From assembly GCA_035318985.1 (NCBI GenBank), contig DATHDP010000078.1, positions 1 to 27,532 of the forward strand: DNA of 27,532 nucleotides, read 5' to 3'. The position numbers and the translations under genes were made by a program. Within the stretch, counting starts at the first letter, position 1, and each line of letters starts with the position of its first letter. This DNA is from VBAS01 sp035318985 (GTDB lineage Bacteria > Bacteroidota > Bacteroidia > Chitinophagales > Chitinophagaceae). The notes below the pieces were generated by a model that saw only the letters and a program-made list of their open reading frames with translations, did no database searches and was not told the DNA's origin. Below are positions 1 through 9,900 of this stretch, one piece after another.

Positions 1-212
1 AATTGAGGAATGCTGCTGGCAATTTTTATATAAACGATAAGCCAACAGGTGCCGTTGTCGGGCAACAACCATTTGGTGGTGCAAGAGCCAGCGGCACAAA
101 TGATAAAGCAGGAAGCATTCTTAATCTTTATCGCTGGTTGAGTGCAAGAACGATAAAAGAAACGTTCAATCCTCCTACGGATTATCGCTATCCTTTTATG
201 CAGGAGAAATAG
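1..212 (+). CDS. pruA: L-glutamate gamma-semialdehyde (1-pyrroline-5-carboxylate) dehydrogenase, C-terminal fragment
   Basis: This is the last ~70 residues of an aldehyde dehydrogenase, cut by the left window edge. The reading frame is open to the edge, so the TTG at position 3 is an internal leucine and not a start. The visible stretch NAAGNFYIND followed by PTGAVVGQQPFGG and ARASGTNDKAG is the C-terminal signature of the PruA-type enzymes, which oxidise glutamate semialdehyde to glutamate with NAD in proline catabolism. The protein ends with a PF(M/I)-rich tail before TAA at 210-212. The catalytic cysteine and the NAD-binding fold lie outside the window. The frame is intact in what can be seen. 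Confidence 0.88.
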   Translation, partial: LRNAAGNFYINDKPTGAVVGQQPFGGARASGTNDKAGSILNLYRWLSARTIKETFNPPTDYRYPFMQEK

Positions 213-320
213 TAAAGTTGCCACGAGAGAATACTTATCAAAGTATAGAATGTAACGTTTTGATTAATTGATATGCTGTTATATTTTCACAGCTATTTAT
301 TCATCAAAAAAATCCGTAAC

Positions 321-929
321 ATGAGAAACTTTTTAGCCATTTTCATTCTTTCCTCCGCTATTTCTTTATCTACGAAAGGACAAGATGCTGTTCTTTTAAA
401 GCCTTTTAAGGTTGATCTTAGCATTGGTTATGCCATTCCCGGGGGGGCAGGTACTAAGGGAGGTATAATATTCGCGTTTGAACCAAAGTATGCAGTGATC
501 CCAAATCTTGCAGTTGGTTTACGTATGGAGGGTGCCATTATCGCCAAGTTCAGTGGTTATGATGATGAGGGAAATGCAATGAACACGAAAGTGAAAGCAG
601 CAGGTTCCTATTTAGCCACAGGTGATTATTATTTTACTAACAATTATGCATTGCGTCCATTTGCCGGTGCAGGTGCGGGAATTTTTTCAATTGCAGGTAT
701 TGAAGTGAATTCATCCAGCGAAAACATTTCTGGTGGATCTAAATTCGGTGGAATGGTAAGAGCCGGATTTGAAGCAGGCCATTTCCGTATGGGTCTTGAA
801 TATAATATAGTACCAAAAACAACATTTGAAGGTTATGATTCAAATGGTAACTATGTTACCGGTTTAACTTCAAGCAACAATTATATTGGAATTAAGATTG
901 GTGCTTGCATTGGTGGCGGTAGAAAATAA
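321..929 (+). CDS. small outer-membrane beta-barrel protein (hypothetical)
   Basis: A 202-residue exported protein when read from ATG 321. A longer in-frame start at 273 would add 16 residues ahead of the signal peptide, so 321 is preferred because it begins directly with a Sec signal (MRNFLAIFILSSAISLSTKG, cleavage near the following Q). The mature part alternates polar and hydrophobic residues with many Gly and aromatic positions (for example PFAGAGAGIFSIAG and FRMGLEYNIVPK) and ends in a short strand, as in small 8-stranded OmpA/OprF-like or PorT-like barrels of Bacteroidota. No enzymatic motif is present. It is a single-gene unit: a strong terminator follows 21 bases after the stop. The exact family and ligand are not recognised. 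Confidence 0.72.
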   Translation: MRNFLAIFILSSAISLSTKGQDAVLLKPFKVDLSIGYAIPGGAGTKGGIIFAFEPKYAVIPNLAVGLRMEGAIIAKFSGYDDEGNAMNTKVKAAGSYLATGDYYFTNNYALRPFAGAGAGIFSIAGIEVNSSSENISGGSKFGGMVRAGFEAGHFRMGLEYNIVPKTTFEGYDSNGNYVTGLTSSNNYIGIKIGACIGGGRK

Positions 930-950
930 GGGTTTGAAAAACTTTTTTAT

Positions 951-984
951 AAAGGCTGTCTTTAAATGACAGCCTTTATTTTTT
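951..984 (+). terminator. intrinsic terminator after the beta-barrel gene
   Basis: A perfect 10-bp stem, AAAGGCTGTC (951-960) with GACAGCCTTT (968-977), and a 7-base loop, followed by ATTTTTT. It lies 21 bases after the stop at 929. An ATG at 985 that would extend pyrR sits right at the end of this T-tract, which argues against that start. Confidence 0.9.
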
Positions 985-1032
985 ATGCAGGTATTTTTCG
1001 TTTTCTTTGTAAAGGAGTATAAAATTCATTTT

Positions 1033-1560
1033 TTGAAATCAATTCTTACAGAACAACAATTAGAAATAACAATTAAACGACTGGCTCACCAGGTATTGGA
1101 AAATCATGTCGATCTTACAAACACTGTTGTAATAGGTCTGCAGCCAAGAGGAATTTATCTATCAGACAGAATTGTGGATGAAATAAAAAAAGAAACTGCT
1201 TCAGATAAAATTCAGTACGGCAAATTAGATATTACATTTTATCGCGACGATATTCGAAAAGAACTTCATATTGCTAACAGTACTGATATTCCTTTTTCAA
1301 TAGAAGGAAAAAATGTGATCCTGATAGATGATGTATTATATACAGGAAGAACAATTCGTGCAGCATTGGATGCTTTACTTGATTTTGGCCGCCCCGAAAA
1401 AGTTGAACTCTGCGTTTTGATCGATCGCCGTTTCAGCCGGCAACTACCCATACAACCTGATTATATTGGTAAATCAATTGATGCGATCGTTTCACAAAAA
1501 GTAAAAGTGTTTTGGAAAAATAAAGATGGGAAAGACGAGGTTTGCCTCTTAAATGATTAA
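1033..1560 (+). CDS. pyrR: PyrR-type uracil phosphoribosyltransferase / pyrimidine regulatory protein
   Basis: PyrR proteins bind UMP and the leader RNA of pyr genes in Gram-positive bacteria and also make UMP from uracil and PRPP. The PRPP loop VILIDDVLYTGRT is complete, as are the family blocks IGLQPRGIYLSDRI near the N-terminus and DITFYRDD before the loop. The frame is open from ATG 985 (191 residues), but that ATG lies on the T-tract of the preceding terminator and its first 16 residues are not family-like. TTG 1033 gives a 175-residue protein starting LKSILTEQQLEITIKRL, which fits the usual PyrR N-terminus; AAAGGAG at 1011-1017 is somewhat far upstream of it (15 bases). In related genomes I recall pyrB following directly; here pyrB is 11 kb away. 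Family assignment is firm, the start is not. Confidence 0.9.
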   Translation: MKSILTEQQLEITIKRLAHQVLENHVDLTNTVVIGLQPRGIYLSDRIVDEIKKETASDKIQYGKLDITFYRDDIRKELHIANSTDIPFSIEGKNVILIDDVLYTGRTIRAALDALLDFGRPEKVELCVLIDRRFSRQLPIQPDYIGKSIDAIVSQKVKVFWKNKDGKDEVCLLND

Positions 1561-1593
1561 ATAATTTATTTTCTTCTATTGATTTTTTAATTC

Positions 1594-1618
1594 GTGTACT
1601 TCATACACTATCTTTTTT
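1594..1618 (+). terminator. possible weak terminator after pyrR
   Basis: A short dyad GTGTA-CTTCA-TACAC (1594-1608) is followed by TATCTTTTTTTG, 34 bases after the pyrR stop. The stem has only five pairs, so this is tentative. The TATCnnnTTTTG part could instead belong to a -7 element for the susC transcript. Confidence 0.3.
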
Positions 1619-1791
1619 TGTTTCAGAAAAATTGCATTTTTTCATTGGTAAAAAATATTTTTTTTCAAAATTATTCCAAACAACTGTTTGGTTATCAGAA
1701 AAAAAAGTTTATAAAAAAATTAAGGATTTGTTATTTTTTTTTCTGAAATTGCTACATCCTTCTAACCAAATATTTAAAAACTGCTTGTATT

Positions 1792-4700
1792 ATGAAAAGA
1801 AAAACTCCGCCGCTTGTCAAATTGACAAGCTATTTCTCCTTATCTATCCTTTTACTGTTGTTTGCTTTTGTTGCTAATGCACAAAAACAAGTCAATGGAA
1901 CTGTCAAGAGCCCTACGGGACCGGTAGCTGGTGCTACTGTAGTAGTAAAGAGTACTAATGTTGCTACCCAATCAGATGCCAGTGGAAAGTTTTCCATTAT
2001 GGTGCCTGAAGGGAAATCAGTATTAGTTATTTCTTTTGTTGGTCTTGATACAAAAGAGGTAGACGTTTCGAAAACATCTGAAGTTGATGTTTTGTTACCA
2101 ACTGTTATATCTACTTTGAATGAAGTAGTAATAACTGGTTACACGGCTCAGCGAAAGAAAGATGTGACTGGTTCCGTATCCATTGTTAATATAGCCGACA
2201 TGAAACAAATGCCTGTGGGAACCGGTGAAGAAGGTTTACAAGGCCGTGCTTCCGGTATAACCGTTACAAGCTCAGGACAGCCGGGTGCTGCAAGTGATAT
2301 CAGGATCAGGGGTGTTACTTCCTTTGGTAATAATGCACCGCTTGTTATTGTTGATGGGGTAAGAGGGAACCTTCACGATATTAATGTTAATGATGTTGAA
2401 TCAATTCAAATACTGAAAGATGCTGCTGCAGCTATATATGGTGTTGCTGGCTCCAATGGAGTTGTAATTGTTACAACTAAGAAGGGTAAAACTGGAAAAG
2501 CAAAAGTTACTTATGACTTCTATTATGGTGTTACCCAAAAGGGACCGGGCTTTGATATGGCTAACACACAAGAAGAAGCAAATGCTATATGGCTGCAACA
2601 AAAAAATTCAGGGATCGCCAATCCAAGCGATAAACAATTTGGAAAGGGAGCAACTCCCGTTATTCCTGATTACATCCAAACTTTTCCCTATCAAGATCCA
2701 AGTAGCATTACTCCTTCATTAATAAATTATGGCTATACAGGATCAAATCCAAATATTATCGGTCCGGATAAGTATGACATTAATTCCGCTCAAATTACCC
2801 AAGCCAATAAACAAGGAACAGACTGGTATGATGAAATTACAAGAAATGCAAAGGTGCAAAGTCATAATATATCAGTTAGCTCAGGCTCAGATAAGAGTTC
2901 ATATTTCTTTTCAGTAGGTTACCTGAACCAGGAAGGAATTCTTCAAACCCAATACCTGAAAAGATATTCAGTGAGAGCAAATACACAATTCACCGTTAAG
3001 GATCACCTTCGTATTGGTGAAAATGCTTATATATTTTATAAGGACAATCCGACCTTCCTTAATCAAAGTGAGTCGAGCCCTTTCACTACTGCCTATCGTG
3101 AATCTGCGATCATTCCGGTTTATGACATCATGGGAAATTTTGCAGGAACTAAATCACAAGGTCTGGGTAATGCCCGTAATCCTTATGCTGATATATATCG
3201 CACAAAAGATAATAGAGGATATAACTGGGATATTACAGGAAATGTGTATGCTGAACTTGACTTTTTAAAACATTTTACTGCCCGTACAAGTTTCGGTGGT
3301 GTAATGGACTTGAATCATAATTACAGTTTTGGTTATGTAGGATATGAAAATGCCGAAGGAAATACGGGTTCTAATTCTTTTAATGAAGGAGGAGGTTATA
3401 ATACAAGCTGGACGTTTACAAACACACTTACCTATGCAAATATTTTTAAAGAACATAATGTGAAGGTTCTTTTAGGTACAGAGGCTGTAAATAGTTATGG
3501 TCGTTGGACCACAGCTGGCAGAAGTTTGTATTTCTCTGAAAACCCCAATTACTGGACACTTAATGCAGGTACGGGCTCCCAGTCGAATGCAGGCGGCGCA
3601 TATCAAAGCACATTATTGTCACAGTTTGCAAGGCTTGAATATGCTTATTCTGGAAAATACCTGATCAACGCCAGTGTCCGCAGAGATGGTACTTCGATCT
3701 TTACTGAAGAACAAAGATGGGGTGTGTTTCCTTCTGTGTCAGCAGCATGGAGAATTTCTGAAGAAAACTTTTTTAAAGGAATCACCTTTGTTAACGATCT
3801 GAAAATTCGTTACAGTTGGGGTAAAATGGGTTCTACAAGTAACGTTGACCCAACTAATCCTTATAATCTTTATAGTACAAGGGCAGGAAAATCAGCTTAT
3901 GATATTGGCGGTACAAGTACCAATCCTTATGTTGGATTTTTCAGAAGTAATTTAGGTAATGCTGAAACTACATGGGAAGGAGATATCATTTCTAATTTTG
4001 GAATAGATGCGACCATCCTTAAAAATAGACTCGATTTCTCCATTGACTATTACCAAAAGAAAGTTAACGGGTTATTATTCACACAAAGTGGAGTTCCTGT
4101 TGATATAATATTTGCGGGGGATGCTGGTCTTCCAAAAGTAAATATCGGCGATATTCAAAATACGGGAATAGATTTTAGCGCTACTTATCATGCTATGATC
4201 GGTAAGGATCTTAAATTGGATCTTAGCGGTACGTTGACTTCTTATAATAATAAAATTGTGGATATACCAGGGGTACCATTTTTTGATGGTGCGACTGTAA
4301 GAAATGTAAAAATACAGCGTTTCCAGGAAGGCCAGGCTTTTGGAGCTTTCTTTGGTTACAAAGTACTTGGTCTTTTCCAGGATGCGGCTGATGTTACAAA
4401 ATCGCCAACACAGGATGGTGCTGAACCAGGAGTATTCAAATACCAGGATGTAAATGGAGATGGTAAAATAAATACAGACGACAGGACATTTATTGGTGAC
4501 CCCAATCCCGATTTTACTTATAGCTTTAACATAAGCGCCACCTATAAGAATTTTGATTTTGGCGCCTTCTTCTTTGGATCTAAAGGGAATGATATTTTTA
4601 ATAACACTTTATACTTTACAGATTTTCCTGATTTCTTCAAAGGTGGTCTTAGAAGGGAAGTTGCACTTAATTCCTGGACTCCCACAAATACAAATACGTC

Positions 4701-5040
4701 CATTCCAAAATTGAAAACTACGGGTAGTTTTAGCACAGATAACAGTGGTTTTGCAAACAGTTATTTTATTAGCAAAGGATCTTATTTGCGTAGCAAGCTT
4801 ATGCAAATTGGTTATACTATTCCGCAAAATAAATTATCAAGATTTGGAATAGATCGTTTGAGACTTTATTTCCAGGCTACTAACTTGTTTACAATTACAG
4901 ATTATAAAGGTTTGGATCCGGAATTGCCAAGTCAGCCAAATTCAAACGGGCAAATTGTTAATACTTATCAGTATGGTATTGACCAGGGCAGTTATCCGAA
5001 CACGCCAAGATTTTTATTTGGGATAAACCTTAATTTTTAA
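1792..5040 (+). CDS. SusC/RagA family TonB-dependent outer-membrane transporter
   Basis: A full-length (1082 residue) SusC-type barrel that imports a large substrate across the outer membrane using TonB energy, under a SusD lid. Residues 1-30 are a signal peptide ending VANAQ. Residues ~34-103 are a carboxypeptidase-regulatory-like beta domain (VNGTVKSPTGPVAGATVVVK). The TonB-box-like segment LNEVVITGY is at ~109-117, then comes the plug (~120-232) with the typical RIRGVTSFG, PLVIVDGV and VESIQILKDA blocks. The remainder is the 22-strand barrel, with DVNGDGKINTDDR near the C-terminus and a terminal LFGINLNF strand. There is no N-terminal STN domain, so it is not expected to signal through a FecR/sigma pair, and none is encoded nearby. 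susD follows after 19 bases. The substrate cannot be read from the sequence. Confidence 0.96.
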   Translation: MKRKTPPLVKLTSYFSLSILLLLFAFVANAQKQVNGTVKSPTGPVAGATVVVKSTNVATQSDASGKFSIMVPEGKSVLVISFVGLDTKEVDVSKTSEVDVLLPTVISTLNEVVITGYTAQRKKDVTGSVSIVNIADMKQMPVGTGEEGLQGRASGITVTSSGQPGAASDIRIRGVTSFGNNAPLVIVDGVRGNLHDINVNDVESIQILKDAAAAIYGVAGSNGVVIVTTKKGKTGKAKVTYDFYYGVTQKGPGFDMANTQEEANAIWLQQKNSGIANPSDKQFGKGATPVIPDYIQTFPYQDPSSITPSLINYGYTGSNPNIIGPDKYDINSAQITQANKQGTDWYDEITRNAKVQSHNISVSSGSDKSSYFFSVGYLNQEGILQTQYLKRYSVRANTQFTVKDHLRIGENAYIFYKDNPTFLNQSESSPFTTAYRESAIIPVYDIMGNFAGTKSQGLGNARNPYADIYRTKDNRGYNWDITGNVYAELDFLKHFTARTSFGGVMDLNHNYSFGYVGYENAEGNTGSNSFNEGGGYNTSWTFTNTLTYANIFKEHNVKVLLGTEAVNSYGRWTTAGRSLYFSENPNYWTLNAGTGSQSNAGGAYQSTLLSQFARLEYAYSGKYLINASVRRDGTSIFTEEQRWGVFPSVSAAWRISEENFFKGITFVNDLKIRYSWGKMGSTSNVDPTNPYNLYSTRAGKSAYDIGGTSTNPYVGFFRSNLGNAETTWEGDIISNFGIDATILKNRLDFSIDYYQKKVNGLLFTQSGVPVDIIFAGDAGLPKVNIGDIQNTGIDFSATYHAMIGKDLKLDLSGTLTSYNNKIVDIPGVPFFDGATVRNVKIQRFQEGQAFGAFFGYKVLGLFQDAADVTKSPTQDGAEPGVFKYQDVNGDGKINTDDRTFIGDPNPDFTYSFNISATYKNFDFGAFFFGSKGNDIFNNTLYFTDFPDFFKGGLRREVALNSWTPTNTNTSIPKLKTTGSFSTDNSGFANSYFISKGSYLRSKLMQIGYTIPQNKLSRFGIDRLRLYFQATNLFTITDYKGLDPELPSQPNSNGQIVNTYQYGIDQGSYPNTPRFLFGINLNF

Positions 5041-5059
5041 TTCTAATCAATTTAAGCAT

Positions 5060-6844
5060 ATGAAAAGTTTAAAAAATAAATTATTACTTCTTGGAGGTAT
5101 CGTGGTTACCCTTTTGGTTATTACGGCCTGCGAAAAATTTCTTGACAAGCCGCCATTGGGAACGTTAAGCCCCGAAGTAATGGCAACCGAAAAAGGTGTT
5201 CAGGGTTTATTAATAGGAGCGTATTCAATGGTTGATGGCGAAGGAGCAGCCGGTGATGGTTTTGCTTCAGGAGCATCTAACTGGATACTTGGCGGCGTAA
5301 CGAGTGATGATGCCTATAAAGGATCAGATCCTACAGATGTCGGCGAAGCAGCTCCAATGGAACAATGGACAACATTGACTTCAACCAATAGCGCTATTCT
5401 TCAAAAGTGGATAGCTTGCTATGCCGGAATACAAAGGGGTAATGATGTATTGGTCACGATGGCACTTGCAAAAGATATATCAGCAGCCAAAGCAGCTCAA
5501 ATTACTGCCCAGGTGCGTTTCTTGAGAGCTTTCTATCATTTTGAATTGAAAAAGGTTTTCAATAAGATAGTTTGGGCTGATGAAACTGTAAATAAAGACA
5601 ATACCAATGTAAACAACTCCACAGATATTTGGCCAAAAATTGAAGCTGATCTGACAGCTGCAATAGCAGATTTGCCTGAAACGTGGGGTAATGACAAGGG
5701 TAGGGCAAACAAATCGGCAGCAAAAGCATTGCTGGCTAAAGTGTATATGTTTCAGAATAAATTATCAGCCGCTCGCCCAATACTTACGGATATAATTGCT
5801 AATGGCAAAACAGCAGGTGGTGCGAAATATGCTTTAAATCCACATTTCTATTCAAATTTTAACCCGGCGCAGAAAAATAGTTCTGAATCAGTTTTTGCAG
5901 CACAAACTTCCGTGAAAGATAATTCTTCAGTTGATTGGGGTGGAGATCCTAATGGTAACTACGGTGATATCTTAAACTTTCCTTATACAGGTGGTCCTGG
6001 TGCCTGCTGTGGATTTTATAACCCATCACAGGATCTTGCAAATGCTTTCAAGACTGATGCAGCAACTGGTCTGCCTTTGCCAGATACGTATTTTAACGGA
6101 TTAGCTGTTAGTTCAGAAACTGCAACTACTTATGTAGGCACGGTAGATCCAAGAATTGATTGGACAATGGGTAGACCAGGTATTCCATATTTGGATTGGG
6201 GTGTACATCCCGGTTTTGCATGGATCAGAAATCCTGTAAATGATGGTAATAAAAGCCCTATTAAAAATGTATATGCTGCTTCTCAAAAAGATTTTACAGA
6301 TGTAGGTAGCGCTTATTGGGGACCTACTGAGTTAGTTGCAAATAATGTGAACATTATCCGCTTTTCTGATGTTCTTTTATGGGCAGCAGAATGTGCAGCT
6401 GATGCAAATGACCTGGTAACTGCAAGAGATTTAGTTAACCAGGTAAGAGCGAGAGCTGCAGATGCGACTGGCTGGGTTTATAAGAGCAGTAATTATGATG
6501 CACCAACTGCTACTTATGTTACGCAAACAACTCCTGCAGATAATTATAAGATCGGGCTATATACAGTGCCATTTGTTGATAAGGCTGCGGCAATAAAGGC
6601 TGTTCGATTCGAAAGGAGGCTTGAGCTTGCAATGGAAGGACAGCGTTTCTTTGACCTTGTAAGGTGGGGGATAGCTGCTACAACCGTAAATACATTTATC
6701 GCCAGGGAGAAAGCTGCAAGGCCATTAAAGCAAACTGCAAACTTCGTAGCTGGTAAGAATGAGTATATGCCGATACCACAATCTGAAATTGATAACATGA
6801 ATTCTGACGGTACAGTCCGTTTAGTTCAAAATCCAGGCTATTAA
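5060..6844 (+). CDS. SusD/RagB family surface lipoprotein
   Basis: The 594-residue partner of the upstream SusC. Residues 1-24 form a lipoprotein signal with lipobox ITAC (Cys24), so the mature protein is lipid-anchored, probably on the cell surface as the hinged lid of the transporter. The N-terminal block EKFLDKPPLGTLSPEV, the TPR-like helix with QVRFLRAFYHFELKKVF, and the C-terminal RFERRLELAMEGQRFFDLVRWG-type segment (split here as RRLELAMEGQ and RFFDLVRWG, ~520-537) are hallmark SusD positions. It is co-transcribed with susC (19-base gap) and closed by a strong terminator, so the susCD pair forms its own transcription unit. Ligand specificity is unknown. Confidence 0.95.
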   Translation: MKSLKNKLLLLGGIVVTLLVITACEKFLDKPPLGTLSPEVMATEKGVQGLLIGAYSMVDGEGAAGDGFASGASNWILGGVTSDDAYKGSDPTDVGEAAPMEQWTTLTSTNSAILQKWIACYAGIQRGNDVLVTMALAKDISAAKAAQITAQVRFLRAFYHFELKKVFNKIVWADETVNKDNTNVNNSTDIWPKIEADLTAAIADLPETWGNDKGRANKSAAKALLAKVYMFQNKLSAARPILTDIIANGKTAGGAKYALNPHFYSNFNPAQKNSSESVFAAQTSVKDNSSVDWGGDPNGNYGDILNFPYTGGPGACCGFYNPSQDLANAFKTDAATGLPLPDTYFNGLAVSSETATTYVGTVDPRIDWTMGRPGIPYLDWGVHPGFAWIRNPVNDGNKSPIKNVYAASQKDFTDVGSAYWGPTELVANNVNIIRFSDVLLWAAECAADANDLVTARDLVNQVRARAADATGWVYKSSNYDAPTATYVTQTTPADNYKIGLYTVPFVDKAAAIKAVRFERRLELAMEGQRFFDLVRWGIAATTVNTFIAREKAARPLKQTANFVAGKNEYMPIPQSEIDNMNSDGTVRLVQNPGY

Positions 6845-6872
6845 TTTTTAGAACAGGTTTAATAATTTTATC

Positions 6873-6908
6873 AAGAGGCAAAGTATATTTACTTTGCCTC
6901 TTTTACTT
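6873..6908 (+). terminator. intrinsic terminator closing the susCD unit
   Basis: A perfect 13-bp stem, AAGAGGCAAAGTA (6873-6885) with TACTTTGCCTCTT (6890-6902), with a 4-base loop and then TTACTTTT. It begins 29 bases after the SusD stop and ends about 25 bases before the next start codon, so the downstream genes need their own promoter or readthrough. Confidence 0.9.
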
Positions 6909-6933
6909 TTATCCTTTTTCAAAAGTTTCTTGC

Positions 6934-9900
6934 ATGAAAACTAATAATTGGGTATTGCTTTTTTTTGTCATTGCATTTTTTACTTCCTGTCAAAATAAGA
7001 AAACATTATTCCACCAGGTTTCACCAAAGGATTCAGGTATTGATTTCGCCAATAACATCGTGGAAAATGATTCCGTCAATCCAATTGACATTACCAATGT
7101 TTATAATGGAGGCGGTGTTGGAGTATGCGATTTTAATAATGACGGATTACAGGATCTGTATTTTACAGGCAACATAGTTCCTAATAAGCTTTATATTAAT
7201 AAGGGTAACTTAAAATTTGAGGACGTAACAGCGGCTGCGAATGTTGCAGGCGATGGTAAATGGTGCAGGGGTGCCTCTGTGATTGATATAAACAATGATG
7301 GCTTGCAGGATCTGTATGTATCAGCATCTATTTTAGCAGATCCTTATAGACGGGAAAATCTTCTCTATATAAACCAGGGAGCTGGCAAAGACGGTATACC
7401 ACATTTTAAAGAAATGGCGGCTGAATATGGGCTCAATGATACAACCCATACGACTATGGCTGCTTTTTTTGATTACGATAATGACGGTGACCTGGACGTT
7501 TACCTGGTCGTAAATCAAATTGTAAAAGGGGTTAATCCTTCCGTTTTTCGGCCGATCATTAAAGATGGAACTTTTCCAAGCACAGGAAGATTGTATAGGA
7601 ATGACTGGAGTGATTCATTGAAACATGCTGTATATACTAACGTAACAAAGGAAGCAGGTGTTACAAAAGAGGGTTACGGTCACGGTGTAAATATTTCAGA
7701 TATTAACAGAGATGGTTGGCCGGATATTTTTGTTACCAATGATTTTATTTCTGTCGATCTGCTCTATATAAATAATCATGATGGCACATTTACGGATAAG
7801 ATTACTTCTTACTTTAAGCATACATCGGCAAATGGTATGGGACAGGATATAATTGATATAAATAATGATGGCTTGTCTGATGTAATTGAATTGGATATGA
7901 ATCCGGAAGATAATTACAGGAAAAAGACCATGATGAATTCTGGTAGTTACCAGATCTACCAAAACAGTGATCATTTCGGTTATCAATATCAATATGTAAG
8001 GAACGGGTTGCAACTGAACCAGGGCCCAACTGTAAAACAAAATGATTCAATTGGCGACCCGGTATTCACTGATGTCGGGTTTTTTTCCGGTATTGCAGAA
8101 ACAGATTGGAGCTGGACGCCACTCGTAGCTGATTTTGATAATGATGGCTATAGAGATATAATTGTAACAAATGGATTCCCGAGAGATGTAACGGATCATG
8201 ATTTCATTGCTTTTCGCAGAGAGTCTGCAACAATTGCGGATAAAGAATTTACATTAAGCCAAATGCCCCAGGTGAAGCTGCACAACTATGCATTCCGTAA
8301 TAATGGCGATGTTACTTTCGAAAACGTAACAGGTAAATGGGGGTTAGAAGTGCCAACCTTTTCCAATGGTGCTTCCTATGCAGATCTCGATAATGATGGG
8401 GATCTTGATATGATCATCAATAATATTAATGACCCTGCGTTGGTATATGAGAATACGACAAATACAAAAAATAAAATTTCATCCAACTACTTACAGGTAA
8501 ATTTTAAAGGGGGTACAAAAAATATTAATGGTATTGGAGCCTGGGCTGAGATCTATTATAACAAAGATCAAAAACAGTTTTATGAGAATACTCCTTACCG
8601 CGGTTATCTTTCAAGCATTGCTGCAGGAGCTTTTTTTGGTTTGGGAAAAGTAACGGAGGTCGATTCTCTTATTATTCGTTGGCCAGGAAACAAAAAACAA
8701 ATTCTGAAAAACATAAAAACGAACCAGGCTATTGATGTTGATATAAAAAATGCTTCAATAGAAGACTCATGGATGGATGATGGTATTGCTAAGAATACGT
8801 TGTTTACTGATATTACTGGATTATCGGGAATTAACTTTATTCACAAGGAGAAAGACTTTATTGACTTCGACCGTGAAAGATTGATCCCGCATAAACTATC
8901 TCAATTCGGACCTGGCTTAGCTGTAAGCGATATTGATGGAAATGGTTTGGATGATCTGTATATCGGATGCTCAGCAAATTTTCCCGGTAGATTTTTTCTT
9001 CAGCAGGCTGACGGAAAATTCTTAGAAAACAATATTGCATTAAAAGACACTATAGAAAAGAAACCGGAAGATATGGGTCTGTTATTTTTTGATGCAGACA
9101 ATGATGGTGACCAGGATCTGTATTGTGCAAGCGGCAGTGATGAATTTCCTGCTAACACAAGTAAATACCAAGACAAGCTCTTTGTAAATGATGGGAAAGG
9201 AAATTTTTTCCTTGACACTACTGCTTTGCCAATAAACTATACAAGTAAAAGCTGTGTAAAAGCCATTGATTTTGATAATGATGGCGATCTTGATCTTTTT
9301 ATTGGAGGAAGATGTTTGCCCGGTCAGTATCCGTTACCTGTTAGTTCTTTTATTTATCGGAATGATTCCAAAAATGGCCTGGTAAAATTTACAGACATAA
9401 CAGTGGATGCAGCAAAGGGTCTGCAGAATATTGGTATGGTATGCGATGCATTATGGACAGATTTTGATAATGATGGATGGACAGATCTTATTGTTGTAGG
9501 TGAATGGATGCCCATTACATTTTTTAAAAATGTAAAAGGGAAATTCGAAAATTTAACGCCGCAATCAGGTATTGGTGACCAGAGTGGATGGTGGAATAGC
9601 ATTGCCGGCGGAGATTTTGATAATGATGGTGACATAGATTATGTTGTTGGCAACCTTGGAAAAAACTCCTTTTTCCGTGCTGATGATAAACATCCTGTAA
9701 GTTTATATGCAAAAGATTTTGATAAAAACAGCAGGATAGATCCGATCGTGACCATTTATCTCAAAGATCAAAAAGGTGTAAAAGATGAATATACATCAGC
9801 AAACAGGGATGAAATTATTAGTCAACTTCCGGGAGTAAGAAAAAAATACTTGAAGTATAAGGAATTTGCGCAAGCTAATATTCATCACATATTTTCTGAA

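Noticed and set aside
250..262. TAACGTTTTG as a promoter box for the beta-barrel gene
   Set aside because: Spacing does not fit TAnnTTTG and there is no upstream partner element.
1632..1877. Open frame before susC with a hydrophobic, Phe/Lys-rich product
   Set aside because: It overlaps the SusC signal peptide in another frame and arises from poly-A/T leader DNA; no domain or plausible start context.
7696..8050. Antisense frames of 78-114 codons inside the giant propeller gene
   Set aside because: Shadows of the repetitive FG-GAP coding sequence, low-complexity Ile/Tyr-rich products with no independent signal.
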